This document shows, piece by piece, positions 34,979-43,229 of a stretch of DNA of 64,000 nt. The stretch's first letter is position 1. Each line of letters starts with the position of its first letter. The position numbers were made by a program, and so were the translations under genes. The stretch spans positions 1 through 64,000 of the forward strand of contig JACNLQ010000052.1 of assembly GCA_014381415.1 (NCBI GenBank). Direction: 5' to 3'. The notes beneath the pieces are model-generated. The model had not been told where the DNA came from. It searched no databases and was given only the letters and a program-made list of their open reading frames with translations. The stretch comes from Fidelibacterota bacterium (GTDB lineage Bacteria; Fidelibacterota; Marinisomatia; SCGC-AAA003-L08; D37C17).

Positions 34979-35644
34979 ATGTCAAAGATGATTTTTTTAT
35001 TTTTCATTGGTTTAATTTTCAATCCGATTTTCACTCAATCGGTACCACCAGGAGCCTTCTCAATTACCCGAATACATTATGGCGGTGGCGGAGATTGGTA
35101 CAGCGACCCCGGTTCTCTTCCCAACCTGCTGGAGTACTTAGGTGACCATACAAATATTTCTGTAAATCCTTTGGAGAAGCGGGCAAAAATTGGAGATGAT
35201 ATTTTTTCACAAAGCAGCTATTTGTACCTCACAGGGCATGGGAATGTAAAATTTACTGATGAAGAATCCCAACTCCTCCGAGACCAACTGTTAGCAGGTG
35301 CGTTTCTCCATGCTGATGATAATTTCGGAATGGATAAATCATTTCGGCGGGAGATGAAAAAGGTTTTCCCTGAAAAGGACTGGGTAGAACTTCCGCTAGA
35401 TCATCCTATTTTCAATATCTATTATAAATTTCCAAATGGACTACCCAAGGTTCATGAACATGATAAAAAACGACCGCAGGCTTTAGGACTTTTTAATGAA
35501 GGAACTCTCATGGTACTCTACACTTTTGAATCAGATTTAGGGGATGGTTGGGAAGATAGCAGAGTTCATAATGATCCAGAGGAGATTAGGCAGAGTGCCC
35601 TTGAAATGGGAACCAATATCATCCTCTACGCATTAAGCAGATAA
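34979..35644 (+). CDS. DUF4159-family exported protein
   Basis: A 221-residue protein with a signal peptide (IFLFFIGLIFNPIFTQS). The mature part matches DUF4159: ITRIHYGGGGDWYSDPGSLP near 27-46, YLYLTGHGNVKFTDEESQLL near 80-99 and GAFLHADDNFGMDKSFRREM near 106-125, with the conserved TGHG and HADDNFG motifs reminiscent of a class I amidotransferase fold lacking its Cys. DUF4159 proteins commonly lie in MoxR/VWA (Bat-like) clusters; the Bat genes here are 7 kb away on the other strand. It overlaps the next gene by one base. Confidence 0.85.
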   Translation: MSKMIFLFFIGLIFNPIFTQSVPPGAFSITRIHYGGGGDWYSDPGSLPNLLEYLGDHTNISVNPLEKRAKIGDDIFSQSSYLYLTGHGNVKFTDEESQLLRDQLLAGAFLHADDNFGMDKSFRREMKKVFPEKDWVELPLDHPIFNIYYKFPNGLPKVHEHDKKRPQALGLFNEGTLMVLYTFESDLGDGWEDSRVHNDPEEIRQSALEMGTNIILYALSR

Positions 35645-38600
35645 TGCGGAATACTTCAATCCAATCATTTATTCAGGTTTTTCGCTTCCAGCAGGTGAAA
35701 AGCAATCTGCATCGTGGATTGATGCAATTGGCAATTGGAATAGTCATTTTTCTATTGGCAATGGGTATATTGGAATCGGTTTTCTATTTTACCATTCCCA
35801 TACGATTAAAAACTGCTGAGTTTTTCTTACTTTCATTTTTCACAGCCATTGCATTTATTGGTATCCGTTGGTTCTTCCATTTTAAATCTTTTTTCAATAA
35901 TAGCAGTAATGAGTTTCTGGCTCAGAAATTTGAGAAGAGAGACCCAAAAATTGGTGACCGCCTCCTTAATTCCCTCCAATTAGAAAAGTCAATGGATGCC
36001 TTAGATGAGGGAAAAGATTTGGCTGAGCATGCTGTATCCAAATTAAATACAGAATTGAAAGAAATTCCCAGGGAATCTCTATATGACCCTGTTTCTCAGC
36101 CGCTAAAAAAGACCCTCAAGATTACTCTCGTTTCTGCAGTAATTATTCTTTTACTTTTAATAAATTCATTACCGCATGCATTTCTGCGCTTGGTACAACC
36201 TACCAAGGAATTTCCTGTTCCATTACCATTTGTCCTGAATTCCATGACTGGTAACCTGGAAGTATTGGGGGGAGATACCCTCACTGTTAGCGTGGCAGGT
36301 TTTGGAGAATTACCAGATTCTATCCATATTCATTGGGAGAATAAAGATAAATCTGGCTTGGCGGTTGTAGCTCAGAAAAATGAAATTTACCATTTTATAT
36401 TTGAGGGTGTTAAGCGGGATACTCGTTATTGGGCGGAATACAAATCGCCTTCCTGGTTTTCAGCTTGGGAAAGTATTTCAACAAACCCAGACACCATTTT
36501 TGTTGCAGACAGACCAGTAGTTCAAGAATTACAATTCACAATCCTTCCCCCTGCATATACCGGTGAAGATGAATTTCAACATCCCGGGAATATCACTGAT
36601 ATTTCAATTCCGAAAGGAAGTAGGGTTAGCCTTGCTGGAAAATCTTCCAAAACTCTTGATTCAGCCTGGATTTACCTGAATGACATACCCAACGTATTAT
36701 ATGTGCAGGGGAAAAAACTAAGTGGTTCCTTCCATATAAAAGAAAAAAACAATGCAGCAATTTATGTTCAGGACGAAAATGGTGTACGGAATTTACACCC
36801 ACCTAATTACCGATTTTCCATTATACCGGATTCACCTCCTGATCTTATTGTACAAAACCCAAATCGTAAATTTGAATTGGATGAGTCGGACATTATTGGG
36901 TTTGATATTCAAACCAGCGATGATTACGGTTTTTCAGATGCATGGCTTGAATATCGCGTAAAAGCACCAGATTATATTGTGCAGGATACCACCTTATATA
37001 CACGAAATATTGCAGAAATACAACGCGATGTTAAATCACAACAATTATACCATGAATGGAATATTTCCAAATTTTCACTGGCGCCGGAAGATGAGTTACA
37101 TATCCAGGTTGTCATAGCTGATAACAATACCCTATCTGGTCCATCACTCGCCCACTCTCCTATATTAATTGGGCGGTTCCCATCCCTTGAAGACCTCTTC
37201 AATCGCATGGAAGAGGAAGAGGCGGAGGTGGAAGAGTATGGGGAGGAAATTCAGATGAATTTGGAGGATGTCCGGGAATTGGTTGAAGAATTGGAATTGG
37301 AACTTCTTAAATCAGAAAATGTGAGCTGGGAACAGGAGCAAAAGGCCGGAGAAGCATTGGAAAAAATGGATGAAGTCTTTGATCAGATTGAACAAATTCA
37401 GGAAACCATGCAGAAAATCCAGGAACAGGCTGAACAAAACAATTTAGTTAGTGAAGACTTGGTTGAAAAATTCTCTCAATTTCAGGAATTATTGGATGAG
37501 ATAATGACACCTGAAATGTTGGCAGCAATGGAAAAACTACAGGAAGCCATGGAAGAAATGGATCCCCAAAAAATGTTAGATGCACTGGAAGAATTCGAAT
37601 TTGATTTGGCAGCCTTTGAAGAACAACTGGATCGATTTATTGAAATGTTTGAACTGGCACTGGCTGAACAAAAAATGGATGAAGTTGTGAAAAGGCTTGA
37701 AAAATTGGCTGAAGAGCAGGAAGCAATTATGGAAGAACTGTCAAAGGATGAGAATATGGAGACACTGGCATCCCGCGAGAGAAGACAGGAAGAAAGTTTT
37801 AAATCATTAGAACAAGCCATGAAAGATGCTGCTCAAGCCATGGAAGGATTATCTCCCGATGCAGCACAACAACTTTCAGAATTAGCCGAAAGCGAACTCA
37901 CCGAATCCACAGCATCAGATTTAAATGAAGCTCGTACAGAAATGCAAAATAATAACTCCTCTGGTGCCAGCCAATCTGGAGGTGAGGCAAGTAGCGGACT
38001 AAACGAAATGCTGGAAATTGCTAAAGAAATTCAGTCTGAATTTCAGGAAGATACGGTTGATGAAATGCTCAGGAAATTCCTAGCACTCATCCGCAATTTA
38101 CTTTATATCTCACAGGAACAGGAGAATTTGGTGAAAGATACTGAGGGATTGCGGTCACGAAGTCCGAAGTTAATTGAGACTGCAGTGATACAGGATAAAA
38201 TTCTCCGAGAGAACCAGCAGTTCATGATCCAATTAACAGAGTTATCTCGAGAAACCTTTCATATATCCCCGGAAATTGCAGGCGCAATCGGCAGAACCAA
38301 AACTGCTATGGACCGCACAATCTCACGATTGGAACAAAAACAAACCTCCTCGGCAAAAAAGGAAATGAAGAAAATATTGAATGGGTTAAATGAAATTGCT
38401 AAGTTACTTTTGGAATCTGCCAATCAAATGCAAATGAGCGGGTCTGGTTCGGGGATGGCTGAATTTATGGAGCGCATGGAAGAAATGAGTCAGCAACAAC
38501 AGGGTATTAATCAGGGGACTATGAACCTTCCACAATTGGGTATGATGGCACAGCAGCAAATGATGGAACAACTTCAGAAACAGCAGGAAGCATTGAAACA

Positions 38601-38994
38601 GCAACTTGAAGAATTACTGGGTGAAAATCCCGGAAAAGAAAATAGCGGAGCTGGAAAAGCAAAAGATGAAATGGAGGAGGTGATTGAAGATTTCCGTCGA
38701 AAGCAAGTAGACCGGAGAACACAGGAACGGCAGCAACGAATATTATCCCGCATGCTGGATAGTCAGAAATCACTTACTCAGAAAGATTATTCTGAAAAAC
38801 GCAAAAGTTCTGGTGGTGAGGAAATTATTTACTCAGGTCCTACCGGTCTGCCATCTGATATGGGTGAAAGGGAAATGCTACTCATTAATGCCATGGAATC
38901 TGCCCTGCAGGAAGGCCATTCTCGAGAGTATCAAAATATGATGAAGCAATATTTTAGAAGCCTTCAAAAAGCGGACGACTCAATCAATGAATAA
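35644..38994 (+). CDS. DUF4175-like giant membrane-anchored coiled-coil protein
   Basis: A 1116-residue protein. Three membrane helices lie near the N-terminus (about 25-48, 60-80 and 155-178). A beta-rich extracytoplasmic region follows (about 190-520), with Ig-like strands such as FTILPPAYTGEDEFQHPG. The C-terminal 590 residues are largely Glu/Gln/Met-rich helix predicted to form coiled coils (about 520-760 and 880-1040), ending in a basic region. The layout matches DUF4175 family proteins that accompany DUF4159 and MoxR-VWA genes. It overlaps the downstream TPR gene by 8 bases. It could act as a large scaffold at the inner membrane; no catalytic motif was seen. Confidence 0.7.
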   Translation: MRNTSIQSFIQVFRFQQVKSNLHRGLMQLAIGIVIFLLAMGILESVFYFTIPIRLKTAEFFLLSFFTAIAFIGIRWFFHFKSFFNNSSNEFLAQKFEKRDPKIGDRLLNSLQLEKSMDALDEGKDLAEHAVSKLNTELKEIPRESLYDPVSQPLKKTLKITLVSAVIILLLLINSLPHAFLRLVQPTKEFPVPLPFVLNSMTGNLEVLGGDTLTVSVAGFGELPDSIHIHWENKDKSGLAVVAQKNEIYHFIFEGVKRDTRYWAEYKSPSWFSAWESISTNPDTIFVADRPVVQELQFTILPPAYTGEDEFQHPGNITDISIPKGSRVSLAGKSSKTLDSAWIYLNDIPNVLYVQGKKLSGSFHIKEKNNAAIYVQDENGVRNLHPPNYRFSIIPDSPPDLIVQNPNRKFELDESDIIGFDIQTSDDYGFSDAWLEYRVKAPDYIVQDTTLYTRNIAEIQRDVKSQQLYHEWNISKFSLAPEDELHIQVVIADNNTLSGPSLAHSPILIGRFPSLEDLFNRMEEEEAEVEEYGEEIQMNLEDVRELVEELELELLKSENVSWEQEQKAGEALEKMDEVFDQIEQIQETMQKIQEQAEQNNLVSEDLVEKFSQFQELLDEIMTPEMLAAMEKLQEAMEEMDPQKMLDALEEFEFDLAAFEEQLDRFIEMFELALAEQKMDEVVKRLEKLAEEQEAIMEELSKDENMETLASRERRQEESFKSLEQAMKDAAQAMEGLSPDAAQQLSELAESELTESTASDLNEARTEMQNNNSSGASQSGGEASSGLNEMLEIAKEIQSEFQEDTVDEMLRKFLALIRNLLYISQEQENLVKDTEGLRSRSPKLIETAVIQDKILRENQQFMIQLTELSRETFHISPEIAGAIGRTKTAMDRTISRLEQKQTSSAKKEMKKILNGLNEIAKLLLESANQMQMSGSGSGMAEFMERMEEMSQQQQGINQGTMNLPQLGMMAQQQMMEQLQKQQEALKQQLEELLGENPGKENSGAGKAKDEMEEVIEDFRRKQVDRRTQERQQRILSRMLDSQKSLTQKDYSEKRKSSGGEEIIYSGPTGLPSDMGEREMLLINAMESALQEGHSREYQNMMKQYFRSLQKADDSINE

Positions 38995-40855
38995 ATTTAT
39001 CAATTTATTTCTATTAACTTCCTTGATTTTTTCTCAGAATCAAACTGCACAAGATGTCCTACAGCAAATTCAGAATAGAGCTCAATCCTTAAATAACAAT
39101 AAAAATCCTGAACTTGAAGAAAAATATTTACAAGCAAAAACATTGGAACGATCTGGTCTATATGATGAAGCTTTAATATTATATAAAGAAATTAATCAGT
39201 CAAACCCGGGGGTGTCCAAATATTTTCTTCCGCTGAAAAATTATCTCAAGCAAACCGAAAGTTGGGATTCACTGATGGTTTACACACAATCTTTCAGCAA
39301 TGCCCGAAACAATGATCTCCAATCAAAATTAGAATTTCTGGATGTTTATATTTTAATGGAAACAGAAGATAATTGGCAACCACTTGCAACAACTTTGGTG
39401 TTGGATTTATCCATTGGAGAAAATTCTACAAAAAATATCCTGCAGAGATTGATAAGTGCAGGAAAATTAGATTTTGCTTATGTCCTCTTGAAGGAGTATC
39501 GCAAAAATACTGGAAAGCAGGATTTCTACAGTATTGAACTTGGTTCCTATTTGGGCATGCGCATGGCTTATGAAAATTCTGTTCGGGAATATCTATTATT
39601 TTTAGAATTTCACCCCCAGCAAATTCAAACAATTTCTGATAGAATAATGGTATTCCCTGACGATCCAAAAATTAATGCAGCCATTAAAGCAGTTTTACAG
39701 GAGTCACCTTTTAAATCAGCTCAATTCATTCTTGCAGATTTACAATTTAAGTTGAAAGAATTTGATAAAGCCTATGAAACACTTATTTCAAATAATGCCA
39801 GTTACACCATGCTATTGGATTTTGGTAAAGATTTGTCAGGTGTAAAGGAATACATGCGTGCAAATAAGGTTTTCACCCACATAATTAATTCTTCAAAAAA
39901 TGAACAGATATTGACAAGAACTGTTTTTGAAATTGCAAAGGTATTTGAGTCAAAATTAGTACTTTCAGTGTCAGAATTACCCTTATCAGGATTTTATCCC
40001 AATAATCCATTTTTTTCATCTCCGTATGTACCAATAAAAGATGAATCTGGATATTCGTTACAACAAGCAATGGAAATATATGATTCGTTGCGGGTTACCA
40101 AAAAAAATGCCCAGGCTGCATATCGATTGGCAGAAGTACAGTTCCGAGTATTGGGTGACTTGGATGGTGCCATGTACCTTTACCAAGAAGCGTTCACCCA
40201 TGGCAATTCAAAAAGCCTTCGAATCGATGCAGGATTGGGATTGGTAAATATTCATATTGCTAAAGGAGATTTAGAATCTGCAGAAAATAAATGTACAGAG
40301 TTAATAGAGAAAACTCCAGATATTTTAGAGTATCAAATTAAATCAGCTCAGATTTTATTTTATCAGGGGGAGTTTGACCAAACCGATGCTAAACTTCACG
40401 AAATCGTTGAGCAGCTACCAATGGATAATTTTGCAGTAAATGATATTTTAGATGTGATGGCCATTCTCATAGGATTTCGGCATAATCAGGAAGAATTTGT
40501 GGATTTTGCGAAAGTCCAACTGAATATACAGCAGAATAAACGCACAGAAGCCCTAGAAAAATTGGAGACACTTTTTGACAGCAATGAAATCTATATTGCA
40601 GATATGTGCCGGTACCAACATGCATGGCTGACCTTCTTGCAGGGTGACACTGAACTCACAAAATTGCAACTCAGAAAAATAGAAAATGAGACTATTTTTA
40701 AAGAATTAGCTCATATCTTTCAAGCAGAAATTATTGATTTTATTGATAAGGATATTTCAAATGCCATTGACAGCTATCTCGAATTTCTAGAACTATATCC
40801 TCAAAGCATTTATTATGATGATGTGAGGTTAAGACTTAGGGAATTGGCCAGCTAA
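38987..40855 (+). CDS. TPR-repeat exported protein
   Basis: A 622-residue protein with an N-terminal export signal (FINLFLLTSLIFSQ) and tetratricopeptide-like helical repeats throughout, for example ERSGLYDEALILYKEINQSN near 53-72, YRLAEVQFRVLGDLDGAMYL near 378-397 and GLVNIHIAKGDLESAENKCT near 420-439. The last gene of the DUF4159-DUF4175-TPR operon, it overlaps its neighbour by 8 bases. TPR proteins form docking surfaces; here the partner is probably the giant coiled-coil protein. No enzyme motif is present. Confidence 0.8.
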   Translation: MNKFINLFLLTSLIFSQNQTAQDVLQQIQNRAQSLNNNKNPELEEKYLQAKTLERSGLYDEALILYKEINQSNPGVSKYFLPLKNYLKQTESWDSLMVYTQSFSNARNNDLQSKLEFLDVYILMETEDNWQPLATTLVLDLSIGENSTKNILQRLISAGKLDFAYVLLKEYRKNTGKQDFYSIELGSYLGMRMAYENSVREYLLFLEFHPQQIQTISDRIMVFPDDPKINAAIKAVLQESPFKSAQFILADLQFKLKEFDKAYETLISNNASYTMLLDFGKDLSGVKEYMRANKVFTHIINSSKNEQILTRTVFEIAKVFESKLVLSVSELPLSGFYPNNPFFSSPYVPIKDESGYSLQQAMEIYDSLRVTKKNAQAAYRLAEVQFRVLGDLDGAMYLYQEAFTHGNSKSLRIDAGLGLVNIHIAKGDLESAENKCTELIEKTPDILEYQIKSAQILFYQGEFDQTDAKLHEIVEQLPMDNFAVNDILDVMAILIGFRHNQEEFVDFAKVQLNIQQNKRTEALEKLETLFDSNEIYIADMCRYQHAWLTFLQGDTELTKLQLRKIENETIFKELAHIFQAEIIDFIDKDISNAIDSYLEFLELYPQSIYYDDVRLRLRELAS

Positions 40856-41009
40856 ATTATGAGGAAGTAGGAGGCAGGCATTTCTACATGCTCAATGTCC
40901 AGATGCAGGCATATGGAATTTTGGATTAATAGAGTTAAGGAAAAATGAATATTAAAGACTGAATTCCCAAAGCTAAAAACTTAGCACTAAGTACGCAATT
41001 ATTCGCATT

Positions 41010-41822
41010 TTATATTTTCTGGTATCTCCATTTTTTTGTTATTCTAATTTTGGATATTCGTGCATTTGAATTACAATCGCCTCCATCATAATTCCACTCC
41101 TCACAATTAAAATTCAATTCCAAATCATTATCACCTTCATCACAACCACCATCTCCAATCCAGGATGCCTCACCGGTAGTGCAACCTGCCCCAAAAAGTT
41201 CAATACATAATTCCTCAGAAAAGTGGGTACCCAGACAATCTACCAAATCACAATCACCCCCGTCATATTCAAATTCTTCACAATTCGTATCTATGAAATC
41301 ACAAGTACCATCTCCTAAATAGTCCCCAAAGTTGAGACAGGTAGCACTGGCTTCATCACATAATGGCAACTCACCCGTACAGTTAATAACCGTGTTCAAA
41401 TACATGGTATCTATGCTGCAGTCCATAAATAGGCAACTATCAAAATTTGGATCGCAATTCCCAGGAATACTTTCATCTATGCAATTTAAACTTCTACTTT
41501 CAATATTTAAGAAACCATCACTGTCAATGTCCTCACAAATATAATTATAAATTGCTGTCCCACCACAATCTCCATTACAATCATTTTTTGCAGAGCCTCC
41601 ACAGATACTCTCACAATCTATTTGAGTCCCTTGGCAGGAACTATCACAGCCCAAATACTCATTGAATGCAACTGATGTTGTACCGCCTGTGCAATATCCA
41701 CAATCATCCACAATGGCTTCACCTCCAATGGTGCCATTACAATCTTTGCCCGGTGCCAAAGTAATATCTATACACGACAATAACAAAATGAGAAAATAAT
41801 ATGGTAAATGTCTTAATTTCAA
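41010..41822 (-). CDS. Cys-rich lipoprotein with LNR-like repeats
   Basis: A 270-residue lipoprotein (lipobox LLLSC, Cys at residue 17). Residues 28-90 carry the G-G-x-x-x-x-D-C-x-x-C type repeats also seen in the large secreted proteins of this window (IGGEAIVDDCGYCTGG, GGSAKNDCNGDCGG). Residues 162-191 and 214-250 each resemble a Notch/LNR unit: GDGTCDFIDTNCEEFEYDGG then DC, and WIGDGGCDEG followed by NCEEWNYDGGDC. Such units bind calcium and are held by three disulfides. It is a single gene with divergent neighbour; function unknown, probably outer-membrane surface adhesion or sensing. Confidence 0.75.
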   Translation of the reverse strand: MKLRHLPYYFLILLLSCIDITLAPGKDCNGTIGGEAIVDDCGYCTGGTTSVAFNEYLGCDSSCQGTQIDCESICGGSAKNDCNGDCGGTAIYNYICEDIDSDGFLNIESRSLNCIDESIPGNCDPNFDSCLFMDCSIDTMYLNTVINCTGELPLCDEASATCLNFGDYLGDGTCDFIDTNCEEFEYDGGDCDLVDCLGTHFSEELCIELFGAGCTTGEASWIGDGGCDEGDNDLELNFNCEEWNYDGGDCNSNARISKIRITKKWRYQKI

Positions 41823-41907
41823 ATTACACCCTTATAATAAGTAAAAATATTTTTATCTTCTTAACAATAGCTAATTTACCCTTTAAATTACCCTATATAA
41901 AAACAAA

Positions 41908-43182
41908 TTGAAATTAGTGATGCGGATATTTATTATGAAAATCTTGTTGTGTTTTATCATTATTGGGACAGTGTTTTCCCAAAAATTACTTATACCCATG
42001 GACCAACTTCAAACAGATCACCTCAAAGCTTATGGAGTTGCATTTTGGACATTGAAAAAGGGAGAGGAAGTTGACTGGCTCCTGAATTATAGAGGGGGTT
42101 CATTTATGATTAATTATGATGGTATTCTCGAGCGAGAATTAAAAATAAGAGGTGTATATTACGAACCAATAAATACAGTTGTTTTAACCGAAATATTTGC
42201 TCAGATCGAAGAAAATAATATGGATATGGTACTCTTGGAAAAACTGCCCAATATTGCAGTCTATTCTCCTCCAGGTAAACAACCATGGGACGACGCCGTC
42301 ACCTTGGCATTGACTTATGCAGAAATTGATTATGAAGTGATTTTTGATGATGAAGTCCTAACTGATAAATTAAAGGATTATGATTGGCTGCATCTGCACC
42401 ATGAAGATTTCACCGGTCAATATGGAAAATTTTATAAAAATTATCATAATGCAGTCTGGTATAAAAATATGGAAATGCAATTTAATGCAACTGCTCAGAA
42501 ATTTGGATTTCCCTCCGTTCATGAATTAAAAAAACAGGTCGCTAGCAAAATTAAAACCTATATTCAAAATGGGGGATTTCTGTTTGCCATGTGTTCTGCT
42601 ACGGATTCATTTGACATTGCTCTCGCTGCCCAGAATGTGGATATTGCCAGTACCGTTTATGATGGCTCTCAGGTTGATCCCAATTACAGAAATAAAATGG
42701 ATTACTCCAACTCAGTGGCATTTGAAAATTATAATTTATACACCAATCCAATGACCTATGAATATTCTACCATCGATGTACCCCCCAGTCACCGCACTGT
42801 AACCAAAGGTGCTGAAGCGGATTATTTTTCCCTTTTCGAATTCTCAGCCAAATGGGATCCAGTACCCACTATGCTCACCCAAAACCATGTTGCGGTTATT
42901 AATGGGTTTATGGGACAAACCACCGGATTTGCACGATCAACTTTAAAAAATCATGTTCTCATTATGGGAGAAGTGGAAAATGATGAATTGGTAAAATATA
43001 TCCATGGAAATGTAGGCAAGGGAACCTATACCTTCTTAGGTGGACATGACCCTGAAGATTACCGCCATTTTGTGGGAGACCCACCAACCGATTTATCCCT
43101 TCACAGAAATTCCCCGGGGTATCGGCTTATTTTAAATAACGTGCTATTTCCAGCAGCACGAAAAAAAGAGAAGAAAACCTGA
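41908..43182 (+). CDS. secreted amidotransferase-like protein of unknown function
   Basis: A 424-residue protein with a signal peptide (ILLCFIIIGTVFS). It resembles a Bacteroidota family often auto-named asparagine synthetase B, but no synthetase domain is visible. The recognisable part is a class I amidotransferase-like fold: IAVYSPPGKQPWDDAVTLAL near 110-129, WLHLHHEDFTGQYGKF near 160-175, and a possible nucleophile Cys in GGFLFAMCSATDSFDIALAA near 218-237. The late segment GKGTYTFLGGHDPEDYRHFV near 371-390 may supply a His. It stands alone between a divergent lipoprotein gene and a convergent barrel gene. A peptidase or amidase role in the envelope is possible but unproven. Confidence 0.6.
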   Translation: MKLVMRIFIMKILLCFIIIGTVFSQKLLIPMDQLQTDHLKAYGVAFWTLKKGEEVDWLLNYRGGSFMINYDGILERELKIRGVYYEPINTVVLTEIFAQIEENNMDMVLLEKLPNIAVYSPPGKQPWDDAVTLALTYAEIDYEVIFDDEVLTDKLKDYDWLHLHHEDFTGQYGKFYKNYHNAVWYKNMEMQFNATAQKFGFPSVHELKKQVASKIKTYIQNGGFLFAMCSATDSFDIALAAQNVDIASTVYDGSQVDPNYRNKMDYSNSVAFENYNLYTNPMTYEYSTIDVPPSHRTVTKGAEADYFSLFEFSAKWDPVPTMLTQNHVAVINGFMGQTTGFARSTLKNHVLIMGEVENDELVKYIHGNVGKGTYTFLGGHDPEDYRHFVGDPPTDLSLHRNSPGYRLILNNVLFPAARKKEKKT

Positions 43183-43198
43183 ATAATTGGGAATGTGG

Positions 43199-43229
43199 AA
43201 TCCGGATTGTTAAGTTCAAAATCCGAATT
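43199..43229. terminator. possible hairpin between convergent genes
   Basis: The arms AATCCGGATT (43199-43208) and AATCCGAATT (43220-43229) pair with one mismatch around an 11-base loop, between the stop codons of the plus-strand amidotransferase-like gene and the minus-strand barrel gene (whose last codons it includes). A T run is short, so termination is only possible. Confidence 0.3.

Noticed and set aside
40856-41009. Possible small gene or RNA in the spacer after the TPR gene
   Set aside because: No reading frame with a ribosome site, no tRNA-like fold and no strong hairpin with a T run was seen.
41010-41822. Eukaryotic contamination because of Notch/LNR-like repeats
   Set aside because: The gene has a bacterial lipoprotein signal, the Cys-rich units shared with other proteins of this window, and lies within bacterial gene order.
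41908-43182. Asparagine synthetase B
   Set aside because: The common database name does not fit. There is no N-terminal Cys2 glutaminase motif and no ATP-binding synthetase domain, and the protein has a signal peptide.
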